A stretch of DNA of 64,000 nt from Candidatus Howiella intestinavium (GCA_904420585.1 CAJFVX010000024.1:1-64000), one strand, 5' to 3'. Positions 26,738-35,785 are shown, counted from the first letter of the stretch. The notes: generated by a model from the letters alone, not told the origin. Program-made: numbers and translations.

Positions 26738-29716
26738 ATGTTCAAAAGGTTATTGTCCTGGGTCGTATCGGCCGCCCTGCTGGGCGGCTGCCTGTGGGGG
26801 CTTCCCATCCCGTCCTGTGCAGAGGACGGGACGGCCTCCCCCGCAGAGGTGAACGCCATGATTGAAGCGCTGTTTCCCGTGACCCATAAGACCGCCGTAC
26901 CGCTGAAGGGGGCCGTGCAGGCCTATGAAGCCTTATCGCCTGCAGAACAGGAACAGGTGACCGGCTATTCCAGAATTGCCGAGGCCGAAGCCCAGCTGCA
27001 GGCCCTGCACGATGCATTTTCCGTGTCGGTTTCGGGATGGCCGGCCTCTCTCGACAGCTCCACCACCAGCTGGATGGGGAAGTGCACTACAGAGGAAAAG
27101 GCGCTGACCCGGCAGGCGATGGCGGAGGAAATCCGACGGCTGTACGTGGAGGAGGGATACCAGGCCGGGGAAACCGAGGATCTGGCCCTGGTGGATACCT
27201 GGTCCCCCACCTGGACGCCGGCGGGTGTTCTCATCAATCTGGACGCTGCCGACAGCGACAACATCGGCAGGATCCACGGTGAAAATTGGGGATTTAACAA
27301 AATCGGCACCATTATCTCGGCGCCCTATGCGGGCATGGCCTTTTCCCAAATCCGCTACATGTCCCAGGACTATGTGGCCAACGGCTGGACGCCCCTGCTG
27401 TCGAATACCTTTTTGTATGACGGCAGGTACTATTCGGTCACCTGGGATAAGGTGAAATCCTATGACAGCGGGATTCCCGAGGAGCGGGGAAGGGTTCTGA
27501 CCGCCGAAGAACTGACCTATACGGATCAGTATCCGGGCCGGGGCCTTATAAACGACGGAAACAACACCTTCCGGTACGCTTTGGCCCGGTATAACCAAAC
27601 GCATAAATCCGACAGCCGGGTGCTGGGTATCCCCATTGCCAACGCCCGGCTGACCGACGGCGTCGCCTATCAGACCTTCCGCGGCCCGGACGGCGATGCC
27701 TATATAGCCGGCGACCCCGTTGCGATTACGGCTGCGGCCGCCACCCCCGAGAAGCCGGAGGGGGCCTATGCCATCGCAGGGGAAATGGCCCGGGCCTTCC
27801 AGTCCCTGGGCGAGACCGACAATGCGCGTTTTGCCGTCACCGGCGCGCCCTTGGGCGAGCAGTATGAGGCGGAAGGGATGCTCTGCCAGGACTTCCAGCT
27901 TCTCACCCTGGCGGTAGATCTGGAGACCGGCGCGGTTACCCAGACCTCCAACGACACGGCCCTTATGGACTTTTCCATAGAGGGTGGCCAGCTTCTGGAT
28001 AATCTGGGAACGGACATCAACATCCTGGTTCCGGCCGGCACGGATATAACCCAAATCACGCCGGACTTTTCCATCCATCCCCATTCCACGGTTACACCCG
28101 CCGAAGGCCCCCAGGACTTTACCGACGCCGTGACCTATACCGTCACATCCCAGCTGGGGGTTTCCGAAAGCTATGTGGTGACGGTCATAGTGGACGGCCC
28201 GGGCAGCCCGGCGGATACGGCCGCGGCGGAACAGGTGCGTCGGGCCATTGACCATCTGCCGGCCGAAATCTCGCTGCAGGAGACGGCGCAGGTGCAGCTG
28301 GTTCAAAAACAGTACGATGCGCTGTCGCCCCGGCAGAAGTATTTGGTGGACAATGTCGCGAAATTGGAGGACGCCCTGGAGCAGGCGGAGACCTTAAGCC
28401 AGGGAAAAATCAAGGTGGCCTGCATCGGCGACAGCATTACCGAAGGGGACGTCAGCGGCGGCGTCGTACAGCCGGCCTCGTATCCTTCCCAGCTGCAGGA
28501 GATGCTGGGCGACCGATACGAAATCCGGAACTTTGGCAAATGCGGCATCTGTATGTCCAAAAATTCTCATTACCCCTATTGGGGCCTGAGCGAATTCGCT
28601 GAAAGCCAGGCCTACCAGCCGGATATCGTCATCATCATGCTGGGCACAAACGACGCTTCCACCCGCAACTGGTCTACGGTACAGGGCAACTTTGAAAGCG
28701 ATTACACCGAGTTTGTCAATATATACAAGAACCTGGAATCCAAGCCCCAAATCTATTTGACCAAGGTCAGCGGCGTCCATCAGGCCGCCCAAATCGGGAT
28801 AGAGGAAGTCAACGAAATCGTGGAGCGGATCGCGGAAAATACCGGCTCGCAGCTGGCCGATATGTACACCTGGGAGTACAATCTCTCAGACAGCGATAAG
28901 GCCAAGTATTTCGACGACAGCCTGCATCCCAACGCGGAAGGGTATACCCTCATGGCCCGGCAGTTTAAGCAGCAGATATTCGAGCCTTTGGAGGACAGCA
29001 CCCTGAAAAGCATCGAGATTGACGGCCGGCCCCTGGAGGGCTTTCAGCCTGACCAGACCGAATACACCCTGGAAATCGGCCGGGATGACCCCCTGCCTGT
29101 CGTTACGGCTGTGACAAACGCGGAGGCCGCCGCGGTGCACATTACCCAGGCCCAGGAGGATTATCCCGTGGCGACCCTGAACATATCCGCCGGCAATCCC
29201 TATTTCAGCAGGGCCTATACCATAACCCTGAAGCGGGCAGGCGGGGAGTCTGTATTGGAGCAGGCGCTGGCCGCTGCCGAGGAGGCGCTGGACGGTCTGC
29301 ATCCGACCAACGAAACTACGGCGGACGAGGTTCTGGATACCGCTGTGAAAGCCGTGAATCATGCGCAGGTGGCCATTTCATGGAAAGAGCCCTTTACCAT
29401 AAAAATGGCCACGGCCGACACAGCCGGTTCCATTACGGGGACCCTGGAATTCAGCTTTGAGGGAAGAAGTCTGGTTTTGCAGCTGGAGTTTTCCATCGAA
29501 CCGCTGGGCGGAACCGGTATCCTGGCCGGTGATATGGATGAGGACGGCGAAGTGACCATAACCGATATAATGGAAGCCTGCAGAGTCTTGGCCCGGAAGG
29601 CGGCGGATATCGTCCCCACACCGGACGAGATCGCCATTGGCGACCTGAATACAGACGGGGATATGACCATAATCGATGTAATGATGATCTGCAGAATTTT
29701 GGCCCGCAAGAACTGA
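26738..29716 (+). CDS. Secreted SGNH/GDSL esterase with LGFP-like region and dockerin
   Basis: The 992-residue protein has a signal peptide (1-28), a helical linker, an LGFP-repeat-like region (about 100-390; SRVLGIPIANARL, GVAYQTFRGPDGDAYIAG), a beta-sandwich (about 405-490), an SGNH hydrolase domain (about 560-750) with Ser566 in GDSITEG, GTND, and Asp727/His730 in DDSLHPN, a cadherin-like sandwich and a type I dockerin at the C terminus (GDMDEDGEVTITD, GDLNTDGDMTIID). It probably deacetylates glycans. It follows the GH2 gene after 26 nt with GGAAGGAGG, so the two form an operon, and the dockerins are very alike, which implies a shared cohesin. Confidence 0.88.
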   Translation: MFKRLLSWVVSAALLGGCLWGLPIPSCAEDGTASPAEVNAMIEALFPVTHKTAVPLKGAVQAYEALSPAEQEQVTGYSRIAEAEAQLQALHDAFSVSVSGWPASLDSSTTSWMGKCTTEEKALTRQAMAEEIRRLYVEEGYQAGETEDLALVDTWSPTWTPAGVLINLDAADSDNIGRIHGENWGFNKIGTIISAPYAGMAFSQIRYMSQDYVANGWTPLLSNTFLYDGRYYSVTWDKVKSYDSGIPEERGRVLTAEELTYTDQYPGRGLINDGNNTFRYALARYNQTHKSDSRVLGIPIANARLTDGVAYQTFRGPDGDAYIAGDPVAITAAAATPEKPEGAYAIAGEMARAFQSLGETDNARFAVTGAPLGEQYEAEGMLCQDFQLLTLAVDLETGAVTQTSNDTALMDFSIEGGQLLDNLGTDINILVPAGTDITQITPDFSIHPHSTVTPAEGPQDFTDAVTYTVTSQLGVSESYVVTVIVDGPGSPADTAAAEQVRRAIDHLPAEISLQETAQVQLVQKQYDALSPRQKYLVDNVAKLEDALEQAETLSQGKIKVACIGDSITEGDVSGGVVQPASYPSQLQEMLGDRYEIRNFGKCGICMSKNSHYPYWGLSEFAESQAYQPDIVIIMLGTNDASTRNWSTVQGNFESDYTEFVNIYKNLESKPQIYLTKVSGVHQAAQIGIEEVNEIVERIAENTGSQLADMYTWEYNLSDSDKAKYFDDSLHPNAEGYTLMARQFKQQIFEPLEDSTLKSIEIDGRPLEGFQPDQTEYTLEIGRDDPLPVVTAVTNAEAAAVHITQAQEDYPVATLNISAGNPYFSRAYTITLKRAGGESVLEQALAAAEEALDGLHPTNETTADEVLDTAVKAVNHAQVAISWKEPFTIKMATADTAGSITGTLEFSFEGRSLVLQLEFSIEPLGGTGILAGDMDEDGEVTITDIMEACRVLARKAADIVPTPDEIAIGDLNTDGDMTIIDVMMICRILARKN

Positions 29717-29718
29717 GC

Positions 29719-29766
29719 AAGCGCTGTCCCGGCAGAGGATAAACTGCCGGGACAGCGCTTTGTTTG
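29719..29766 (+). terminator. Terminator of the dockerin operon
   Basis: A perfect 17-bp stem (29719-29735 with 29744-29760), 8-nt loop, followed by TGTTTGG. Confidence 0.85.
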
Positions 29767-29777
29767 GACCTGCATGC

Positions 29778-29812
29778 AAAAAAGCCCGCACAAACAAAAC
29801 GTTTGTGCGGGC
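29778..29812 (-). terminator. Terminator of tRNA-Thr
   Basis: GCCCGCACAAAC (29784-29795) pairs with GTTTGTGCGGGC (29801-29812); read leftward the stem is followed by TTTTTTGC. Confidence 0.85.
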
Positions 29813-29825
29813 TTCTGCCATTTGA

Positions 29826-29901
29826 TGGAGCTGCTAACCAGATTCGAACTGGTGACCTCATCCTTACCAAGGATGTGCTCTACCACCTGAGCCATAGCAG
29901 C
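29826..29901 (-). tRNA. tRNA-Thr(GGT)
   Basis: On the minus strand: acceptor GCTGCTA/TAGCAGC, anticodon loop TTGGTAA (anticodon GGT, ACC/ACU codons), T-loop GGTTCGAATCC-type (AGTTCGAATCT), encoded CCA at 29828-29826. 76 nt, own terminator directly downstream. Confidence 0.95.
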
Positions 29902-30046
29902 GTATCTCTGTCAAACCTCTTACCGGCGACGAAAAATATTATACGATATAGGCTGGCATTTGTCAAGAACTAATTTTTCTGTTTTCCGCAAATCTTTGAC
30001 GGGATTCTTACGTTTTTCTTTCATAGGGGCAGGAAATGAAAATGTG

Positions 30047-30055
30047 TGGTATAAT
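30047..30055 (+). promoter_or_regulatory. Extended -10 promoter of the VanRS-like pair
   Basis: TGGTATAAT (30047-30055) is a perfect extended -10 without a clear -35. It lies within the longest open frame and so supports the downstream TTG start of the regulator at 30114. Confidence 0.6.
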
Positions 30056-30113
30056 AGCCCCAGCAGATCCGCTGGGGCGGCTGCAGTGTATAGAGGAAGG
30101 GGAGGGGACGGCA

Positions 30114-30818
30114 TTGACCGGGGAAGGGAAGGCACCCCGCGTCCTTGTGGTGGACGACGAGCGGGAAATCGCGGATTTGGTGACGCTGTATCTGAAAAAC
30201 GAGGGCTGCCGGGTATATACCTGCTGCGACGGGGCGGAGGCCCTGCGGTGGATTCAGACCGAGGAGCTGGATCTGGCCATTCTGGACGTTATGCTGCCGG
30301 GGGTGAATGGCTTTGAGCTGTGCCGGCGCATCCGGGAGAGCCACACCTACCCGGTTATTATGCTGACGGCCCGGGTGGAGGATATGGATAAAATCAACGG
30401 CCTTACCATCGGCGCGGACGATTACATCACCAAGCCCTTTAACCCGCTGGAACTGGTGGCCCGGGCCAAGGCGCAGCTGCGGCGGTACCTGCGGTACGGA
30501 GCGCCCCCCGACCGGGAGGAGGATTTTCTGGAATTTTCCGGCCTGACCATCAACCGGGCCACCCACGGCTGCACCCTGTACGGGAAAGCGGTAAACCTGA
30601 CGCCTATCGAGTTCGATATCCTCTGGTGCCTGGCCGAAAACCGGGGCCGGGTGGTGAGCCAGGAGGCCCTTTTTGAACGGGTCTGGGGGGAGAAGTACCT
30701 GGATTCCAACAATACGGTTATGGTGCATATCCGCCGGCTGCGGGAAAAGCTGAAGGAGCCGCCCCGCAATCCGAAAATCATCAAGACAGTGTGGGGAGTG
30801 GGATACAAAATTGAGTAG
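30114..30818 (+). CDS. OmpR/PhoB-type response regulator (VanR-like)
   Basis: The 234-residue regulator has a receiver domain (VVDDE at 13-17, phospho-acceptor Asp58 in LAILDVMLPG, TKPF lysine) and a C-terminal winged helix (LTPIEFDILWCLAENRGRVVS, VHIRRLREKL, VWGVGYKIE). The set of motifs is closest to the VanR branch. TTG 30114 is preferred: GGAGG lies 8 nt upstream and a promoter -10 lies at 30050-30055, upstream of it; the alternative ATG 30036 would precede the promoter. The gene overlaps its kinase by 8 nt. No van resistance or other obvious target gene is nearby, so the regulon is unknown. Confidence 0.9.
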   Translation: MTGEGKAPRVLVVDDEREIADLVTLYLKNEGCRVYTCCDGAEALRWIQTEELDLAILDVMLPGVNGFELCRRIRESHTYPVIMLTARVEDMDKINGLTIGADDYITKPFNPLELVARAKAQLRRYLRYGAPPDREEDFLEFSGLTINRATHGCTLYGKAVNLTPIEFDILWCLAENRGRVVSQEALFERVWGEKYLDSNNTVMVHIRRLREKLKEPPRNPKIIKTVWGVGYKIE

Positions 30819-31956
30819 CAAGGGAACGGCGAGATTTAAACGGAGGCTATTCCTCCGGATTCTTCTGGGCGTGGCGCTGAGCATGCTTCTGCTGCTTTTT
30901 CTGCTGTTTCTGGCCGACGGCATTCTGAACAACCTGCTGGCCGACGTCATGTCCACGGTGAATCATTCCATGTATATATTCCTGCGGAGCCACAAGACCG
31001 AGGTCATCCTGGCGGCTTTCGTGGTGGTGGCGATTTTTTCCATCTGGATTGCCGTGTCGGCGGCCACCCGGTATATCGATATGCTTGTGGAGTCCATCGG
31101 GAAGGTATTCCAGAAGGACGACGGCCTCATCAAGCTGCCGAGAGACTTTGAGGATATCGGGGATCAGCTGAATACCATTAAATACAACGCCCTGCGCAGC
31201 GAGCAGGTGGCGAAGGAAGCGGAGCAGCGGAAAAACGACCTGGTGGTCTATCTGGCCCATGATTTAAAGACGCCGCTTACATCGGTCATCGGCTACCTGA
31301 CCCTGCTGCGGGACGAAAAGGACATTTCCCCGGCACTGCGGGAAAAATACCAGGCGGTGGCCCTGGAAAAGGCCGAGAGGCTGGAGAGCCTTATCAACGA
31401 GTTCTTTGAAATCACCCGCTTCAATCTCCAGAGCATTACCCTGGAGAAAGGCCAGGTGCAGCTTTCGGTGATGCTCCAGCAGCTGGCGGATGAATTCCAG
31501 CCGCTGTTTGCCCCCAAAGGCCTTACCTGTGAATCCCATATCACGCCGGGGCTGGTGATAAACGGAGACGCCGACAAGCTGGCCCGGGTGTTTGACAACC
31601 TGTTGAAAAACGCCGTCAGCTACAGCTGTGCAAACAGCGTCATCCGCATATATGCCGCGCCCTACAGCCAGCCCTTCCAGCGGCCGGACGGCAGCGCGGC
31701 GGGGAGTCGGCCGGGGGTGCTGCTGCAGTTTCAGAACGAGGGAGATCCCATCCCGCCCCATAAGCTGCAAAGCATATTTGAAAAGTTTTATCGGCTGGAT
31801 ACCACCCGTTCCAGCAGTTCGGGAGGCGCCGGCCTGGGCCTGGCCATCGCCAAGGAGATTGTGGAGCTGCACGGCGGGGCTATTTGGGCCTCCAGCACAG
31901 GTCCTGCCTCCGGCAGCAGGGGGCGGACGGAGTTTACAGTATTCCTGCCATTGTAA
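30811..31956 (+). CDS. Sensor histidine kinase (VanS-like)
   Basis: The 381-residue membrane kinase has two TM helices (about 13-37 and 64-84) with a short 25-residue extracellular loop, a HAMP-like linker, an HisKA dimerisation domain with phospho-acceptor His150 in HDLKTPLTSVIGYL, and an HATPase domain (N box NLLKNAVSY, F box FEKFYRL, G box GGAGLGLAIAKEIV). The tiny sensor loop suggests intramembrane or cell-envelope sensing. The start is TTG 30811 overlapping the regulator stop, which couples translation. The pair presumably responds to envelope stress; the specific signal cannot be told. Confidence 0.9.
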   Translation: MSSKGTARFKRRLFLRILLGVALSMLLLLFLLFLADGILNNLLADVMSTVNHSMYIFLRSHKTEVILAAFVVVAIFSIWIAVSAATRYIDMLVESIGKVFQKDDGLIKLPRDFEDIGDQLNTIKYNALRSEQVAKEAEQRKNDLVVYLAHDLKTPLTSVIGYLTLLRDEKDISPALREKYQAVALEKAERLESLINEFFEITRFNLQSITLEKGQVQLSVMLQQLADEFQPLFAPKGLTCESHITPGLVINGDADKLARVFDNLLKNAVSYSCANSVIRIYAAPYSQPFQRPDGSAAGSRPGVLLQFQNEGDPIPPHKLQSIFEKFYRLDTTRSSSSGGAGLGLAIAKEIVELHGGAIWASSTGPASGSRGRTEFTVFLPL

Positions 31957-31964
31957 GGTTTTCC

Positions 31965-32009
31965 GCCCGCCGGAGAAAGGGGAAAGAGGCCGGCGGGCGG
32001 GCTTTTTTT
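31965..32009 (+). terminator. Terminator of the VanRS-like pair
   Basis: GCCCGCCGG (31965-31973) pairs with CCGGCGGGC (31990-31998), followed by GGGCTTTTTTT. Confidence 0.8.
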
Positions 32010-32023
32010 CGGTTGGACAAGGA

Positions 32024-32072
32024 ACCGGCCCGGCAAAGCTTCATAGAATGGTAGTGAAGTAAAACGCTTCAC
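32024..32072 (+). promoter_or_regulatory. Leader of the Cys-rich protein: sigma-K-like boxes and a hairpin
   Basis: AC (32024-32025), a 16-nt gap and CATAGAAT (32042-32049) resemble the mother-cell sigma-K pattern AC-N16/17-CATAnnnT. A small dyad GTGAAG (32054-32059)/CTTCAC (32067-32072) follows before the AGGAGG site. The promoter call rests on short motifs only. Confidence 0.3.
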
Positions 32073-32097
32073 ACTATTACCATAGGAGGCTTTGTAT

Positions 32098-32946
32098 ATG
32101 GCAGAGTTAAACAGCGGTTTTAAAGCGCCTGGCAGCTTTAAAGAAGCGGTCTGCATAGACGGCGGCAGGGTATATGACTCCTGTTGCGACAGGGATTGCC
32201 TGGAAGACCTGCGCTGCTTCTTTACGGCCCGGGGCCAGGAGATCATCCAGCAGGCGCTGAACGTCCGCATCCGTTCGGCCGAGATCATCAACGTCTTCAT
32301 CGACGTGGAGCCGGTCAACTTCAACCGGGGCTACTACGCCTGTGACCTGACCTTCTTCTTCCTTGTCAAGTTCGACGTGTTCTGCTCCCCCCATTCCAAG
32401 CCGGTACCCGTCCGGGGCGTCTGCTTCTTTGACAAGAAGGCCATTCTGTACGGCAGCGAGGGCAATGTGAAAATCTTCTCCAACGAATTTTCCCAGGAGG
32501 GGGCCGACGATCACCAGGTGCGCCCCACCAACAACCTGCCCAAATGCGTGGTGCAGTGCGTGGATCCCGTGCCCCTGGCCGCCCGCGTCTGTGAAATCCG
32601 GGACTGCTATGAGAATGTGCGCTGCATGCCGTCCTGTGTCTGCAACCGGCTGGGCGGGGAGGTCTGCACCAGCCTGTCCAACGGCGACAAGACGGTGTAT
32701 GCCACCATCGGCTTGTTTTCCATCATCCAGCTTATCCGCAATGTGCAGATGCTGATTCCGGTATACGATTTCTGCATCCCGGAGAAGCAGTGCAGCTGCG
32801 ACGAGCCCACCGAGTGCGCCTGCGACATCTTCAAGAAAATCAAGTTCCCCACCGACGACTTTTTCCCGCCCCAGCCGGCTTCCGACTGCGGCTGCAGCCA
32901 GCCCGTGGCAGCCTGCGATGCAGAGGATGAGGAAGAGGAGATCTGA
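32098..32946 (+). CDS. Cysteine-rich protein of unknown function
   Basis: This 282-residue protein has no signal peptide or TM helix. It carries more than 25 cysteines, in clusters such as CCDRDC, CIPEKQCSCDEPTECACD and CGCSQPVAACD, and ends in an acidic EDEEEEI tail. The middle is rich in aromatic beta strands (GYYACDLTFFFLVKFDVF, GVCFFDKKAILYGSEG). ATG 32098 is chosen over TTG 32092 because AGGAGG (32085-32090) is optimally spaced. I recognise no named domain. The composition, the sporulating host and a sigma-K-like promoter suggest a spore coat or mother-cell protein, but this is inference. It is monocistronic. Confidence 0.75.
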   Translation: MAELNSGFKAPGSFKEAVCIDGGRVYDSCCDRDCLEDLRCFFTARGQEIIQQALNVRIRSAEIINVFIDVEPVNFNRGYYACDLTFFFLVKFDVFCSPHSKPVPVRGVCFFDKKAILYGSEGNVKIFSNEFSQEGADDHQVRPTNNLPKCVVQCVDPVPLAARVCEIRDCYENVRCMPSCVCNRLGGEVCTSLSNGDKTVYATIGLFSIIQLIRNVQMLIPVYDFCIPEKQCSCDEPTECACDIFKKIKFPTDDFFPPQPASDCGCSQPVAACDAEDEEEEI

Positions 32947-32978
32947 CCGGCCTGTCCTGCGGCAGGGCTACATAGGAA

Positions 32979-33008
32979 ATCCCCCGCCGCAAAACCGCGG
33001 CGGGGGAT
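32979..33008 (+). terminator. GC-rich hairpin after the Cys-rich gene
   Basis: ATCCCCCGCCGC (32979-32990) pairs perfectly with GCGGCGGGGGAT (32997-33008). There is no T run downstream, so it may be a weak terminator or an mRNA 3'-end protector. Confidence 0.5.
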
Positions 33009-33027
33009 GCAGGCCGTATCCAGGCCA

Positions 33028-33061
33028 AAACGAGCGGCGCCGCCCATGTGGACGGCGCCGC
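33028..33061 (-). terminator. Terminator of the ThuA-like gene
   Basis: GCGGCGCCG (33034-33042) pairs with CGGCGCCGC (33053-33061); read leftward it continues CTCGTTTTGG. Confidence 0.6.
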
Positions 33062-33065
33062 AAAC

Positions 33066-33818
33066 TTATTTCTCCTCTTTGGGCTTTGCGATACCCTTCC
33101 GGATGTCCTCCAGAGTGGGGTCGATGTGGGCAGACCAGAGCTCGGTGCGGCTGGCGGTGGGGGCGGCCCAGCGGCAGGCGTTCCGGATAATCTGCTGCAC
33201 ATAAGGGTTGTGGAAGGACTGGTTGGTTTCATGCCCGGGCTGGAAGTAGAAGATTTTGCCATAGCCCCGGTGCCAGGTGCAGCCGGCCCGGAAGGCCTCG
33301 CCGATATCGAACCAGCCCAAGAAAATCAGCTCGTCCGGCTCGGGGATGTCGAAGAATTCGGCGTAGCACTCCTCCACCCCGATTTCAAAGTGCTCGGGAA
33401 GCCCCTGGGCGATGGGATGGGAGGGCATGCAGCACAGCATGCGCTCGTAGGTATCGTCCCGCCAGCGCAGGCGGCAGGTGGTGCCCATAAGCTTCTGGAA
33501 AATTTTGGACTCGTGGCCGGAGTGCAGGACGATAAGGCCCATGCCCTGCAGCACCCGCTTGTAAATCCGGTCCACCACCTCATCGGGCACCCGGCCGTGG
33601 GCGCAGTGGCCCCACCAGATGAGCACGTCGGTGTCGTTCAGCACCTCGTCGGGCAGGCCGCAGTCCGGGTCGTCCAGGGTAGCCGTGCGCAGCTTCCCTT
33701 CGCCGACCTCGGCCTTCACCACATCGGCCAGGAATACATGCAGGCCGCCGGGATAGACTTCGGTGACCCGGGGGATTTCCTTCTCGTGTACGTTTTCATT
33801 CCAAACGGTAATATTCAT
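33066..33818 (-). CDS. ThuA domain (trehalose utilisation-like) protein
   Basis: The 250-residue protein has the ThuA/glutamine-amidotransferase-like fold: ITVWNENVHEK at the N terminus, DVLIWWGHCAHGRV, GLIVLHSGHESKIF, a DELIFLGWFD-type strand and FYFQPGHETNQSFHNPYVQQ at the C terminus, all typical of bacterial ThuA proteins of about 240 residues. ThuA is linked to trehalose and related disaccharide use but the reaction is not firmly known. ATG 33818 follows GGAGG; a longer frame to 33893 lacks a site. Monocistronic. Confidence 0.9.
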   Translation of the reverse strand: MNITVWNENVHEKEIPRVTEVYPGGLHVFLADVVKAEVGEGKLRTATLDDPDCGLPDEVLNDTDVLIWWGHCAHGRVPDEVVDRIYKRVLQGMGLIVLHSGHESKIFQKLMGTTCRLRWRDDTYERMLCCMPSHPIAQGLPEHFEIGVEECYAEFFDIPEPDELIFLGWFDIGEAFRAGCTWHRGYGKIFYFQPGHETNQSFHNPYVQQIIRNACRWAAPTASRTELWSAHIDPTLEDIRKGIAKPKEEK

Positions 33819-33966
33819 CGAATTTGCCTCCAGTCGGGGCGGGGCCCCATCTATTTTCCAACTGCCATTATAGCAATAACCGCACGCCCCCACAAGGAAG
33901 TTTTTTGCGGAAGCTGCGCCATATATTGACCAATCCCGTAGAGATGGGCCAATATGGGCACAAAAA

Positions 33967-33997
33967 ACGGGCCGGGATTGTCTCCCGGCCCGTTTTC
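33967..33997. terminator. Bidirectional hairpin after the 34.0-kb gene
   Basis: ACGGGCCGGGA (33967-33977) pairs with TCCCGGCCCGT (33983-33993) in a 5-nt loop; T run TTTT on the right and AAAAAA on the left (TTTTTT when read leftward), so it terminates the leftward gene ending at 34006. Confidence 0.85.
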
Positions 33998-34005
33998 TGC
34001 AAAAA

Positions 34006-34299
34006 TTATTCGTTCAGCGCCCGCTCCAGCCAGATGGAGCCGATATCCATGGCATTATACAGCCCCTGCTTCTCGCTTTTCTTGACTACCCGATCCCGGG
34101 TGCGCAGATCGGGGTCGGTGTACATAAGCTGTACCACGACTTTATCCGCGATTTCCATCTTATCCGTCTTTTTGGTGCTCATGATCTGCAGCATGACCAC
34201 ATATTTATCCGACATGTTGCCGTAATAAATGGTATTGCCCTTGCGAACCAGCGGTTTGCCCTTATAAGTTAAATACGCCGGCTTTTTGCTTTCTGCCAA
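34006..34299 (-). CDS. Conserved small protein of unknown function
   Basis: A 97-residue soluble protein (AESKKPAYLTYKGKPLVRKG at the start, then YYGNMSDKYVVMLQI, MEIADKVVVQLMYTD, MDIGSIWLERALNE at the end). Even amino-acid composition and regular secondary structure argue for a real gene; it resembles clostridial hypothetical proteins but I can name no family. TTG 34299 is preferred (GGAGG 10 nt upstream); GTG 34308 is only 1 nt from that site. It follows the ThuA gene side by side on the minus strand, with a terminator between. Confidence 0.7.
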   Translation of the reverse strand: MAESKKPAYLTYKGKPLVRKGNTIYYGNMSDKYVVMLQIMSTKKTDKMEIADKVVVQLMYTDPDLRTRDRVVKKSEKQGLYNAMDIGSIWLERALNE

Positions 34300-34372
34300 T
34301 GCCGTCACACCTCCAGCTGAAAATTCCTGTCTTATTAGTTTACCATATGGGGCGCCTTTTGTAAAGAGCAGC

Positions 34373-35557
34373 CTACATGCCGCAAAGGGCCTTCAGCCGG
34401 CCGGCCCGGGAGACGTCCTCCCAGGGCAGGTCCAAATCCATCCGGCCCATATGGCCGTAGGCGGCCAGCTGCCGGTAGATGGGCCGGCGCAGGTTCAGAT
34501 CATGGATGATGGCGGCCGGCCGCAGGTCAAAGGTTTCGGCTACAGCCGCAGCGATGGTTTCGTCGGCCACGGCGCCGGTGCCGAAGGTATCCACCAGCAC
34601 CGAAACGGGATGGGCTACGCCGATGGCGTAGGCCAGCTGAACCTCACAGCGCTTGGCCAGGCCGGCGGCCACGATGTTCTTGGCCACCCACCGGGCGGCG
34701 TAGGCCGCCGAACGGTCTACCTTGGTGGGATCCTTGCCCGAGAAAGCGCCGCCGCCGTGGCGGGCAAAGCCGCCGTAGGTGTCCACGATGATTTTCCGCC
34801 CGGTAAGCCCCGTGTCCCCCTGAGGGCCGCCGGTTACAAATCGGCCGGTGGGGTTGACATAAACCTTTGTATCTTCATCAAACAGGCCTGCGGGCAGGAC
34901 GGGCTTGATGACCTTTTCGAGAATATCCCGGCGGATGTCCTCCAGTTCCACATCGGGGCTGTGCTGGGAGGAGACCACCACCGTGTCCACCCGGACAGGG
35001 CGGTCGCCGTCGTACTCCACGGTGACCTGGGTCTTGCCGTCCGGCCGCAGGTAGGGCAATTCTCCCGACTTGCGGACGGCGGTCAGCTGCCGGGCCATGG
35101 CGTGGGCCAGGGAGATGGGCAGGGGCATGAGCTCGGGGGTGTCGTCGCAGGCGTAGCCGAACATCATGCCCTGGTCGCCGGCGCCGTTCTGGTTCAGGGG
35201 GTCGGTTTCGCCGCTCTTTTCCTCCAAAGAAGCGTCCACCCCCATGGCGATGTCGGGGGACTGCTCATCGATGGAGGTGAGGACGGCGCAGGTGTGGCCG
35301 TCAAACCCCTTGGAATAGTGATCGTAGCCGATGCCGTTGACCACCTCCCGGGCAATGTGGGGAATGTCCACATAGGCCTTGGTGGTGATTTCCCCCATGA
35401 CGGTGACCACGCCGGTGGTGCAGAAGGTTTCGCAGGCCACCCGGGCGTCGGGATCCTCCGCCAGGATCGCATCCAGGACGGCGTCGGAAATCTGGTCGCA
35501 GATTTTGTCGGGATGTCCCTCGGTGACCGATTCGGATGTGAATAAACGTTTTGCCAT
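34373..35557 (-). CDS. metK: S-adenosylmethionine synthetase
   Basis: The 394-residue enzyme makes AdoMet from methionine and ATP. Signatures are complete: [20 protein letters not shown] at the start (His of GHPDK), [12 protein letters not shown] (methionine-binding hexapeptide region), [19 protein letters not shown] and a C-terminal DLPWE. Length is standard (380-400). ATG 35557 has AGGAGG 7 nt upstream. The transcript leader carries a SAM-I riboswitch and terminator, so product AdoMet shuts the gene off. It supplies AdoMet that also reactivates the MetH system at the other end of the window. Confidence 0.98.
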   Translation of the reverse strand: MAKRLFTSESVTEGHPDKICDQISDAVLDAILAEDPDARVACETFCTTGVVTVMGEITTKAYVDIPHIAREVVNGIGYDHYSKGFDGHTCAVLTSIDEQSPDIAMGVDASLEEKSGETDPLNQNGAGDQGMMFGYACDDTPELMPLPISLAHAMARQLTAVRKSGELPYLRPDGKTQVTVEYDGDRPVRVDTVVVSSQHSPDVELEDIRRDILEKVIKPVLPAGLFDEDTKVYVNPTGRFVTGGPQGDTGLTGRKIIVDTYGGFARHGGGAFSGKDPTKVDRSAAYAARWVAKNIVAAGLAKRCEVQLAYAIGVAHPVSVLVDTFGTGAVADETIAAAVAETFDLRPAAIIHDLNLRRPIYRQLAAYGHMGRMDLDLPWEDVSRAGRLKALCGM

Positions 35558-35607
35558 TATGGTTCCTCCTGTGATTTTGAAAGACCTTCCCCTTGGTAAA
35601 GACGAAA

Positions 35608-35743
35608 AAACGCTCCGCCGGCGGGCCGGACAGAGCGTTTTGTATCCACCTCATCTTCCGGATATACCGCAGGATTTGGCACCTTGGCAAACGCCAGGTT
35701 GCCGGGCATCGCAGGGCCTGTTCCCTCCGCCGCTCTTGATAAG
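35608..35743 (-). promoter_or_regulatory. SAM-I riboswitch (S-box) with terminator controlling metK
   Basis: On the minus strand the aptamer spans about 35743-35650 with S-box elements CTTATCAAGAG, GGAGGGA, GCCCGGCAACC, AAGGTGCCAAATCC and the closing AAGATGAG. It is followed by a terminator, AAACGCTC (35608-35615 on the plus strand) pairing with GAGCGTTT (35633-35640), and TTTTTT. AdoMet binding should favour the terminator (OFF switch). Confidence 0.95.
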
Positions 35744-35785
35744 GAAAATCATTCAATTGTCTGGGGAGCCGGACAGGCTCCGGAT

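Noticed and set aside
30811-31956. Vancomycin resistance two-component system
   Set aside because: Sequence type is VanRS-like but there are no vanHAX or other resistance genes nearby, so no resistance claim is made.
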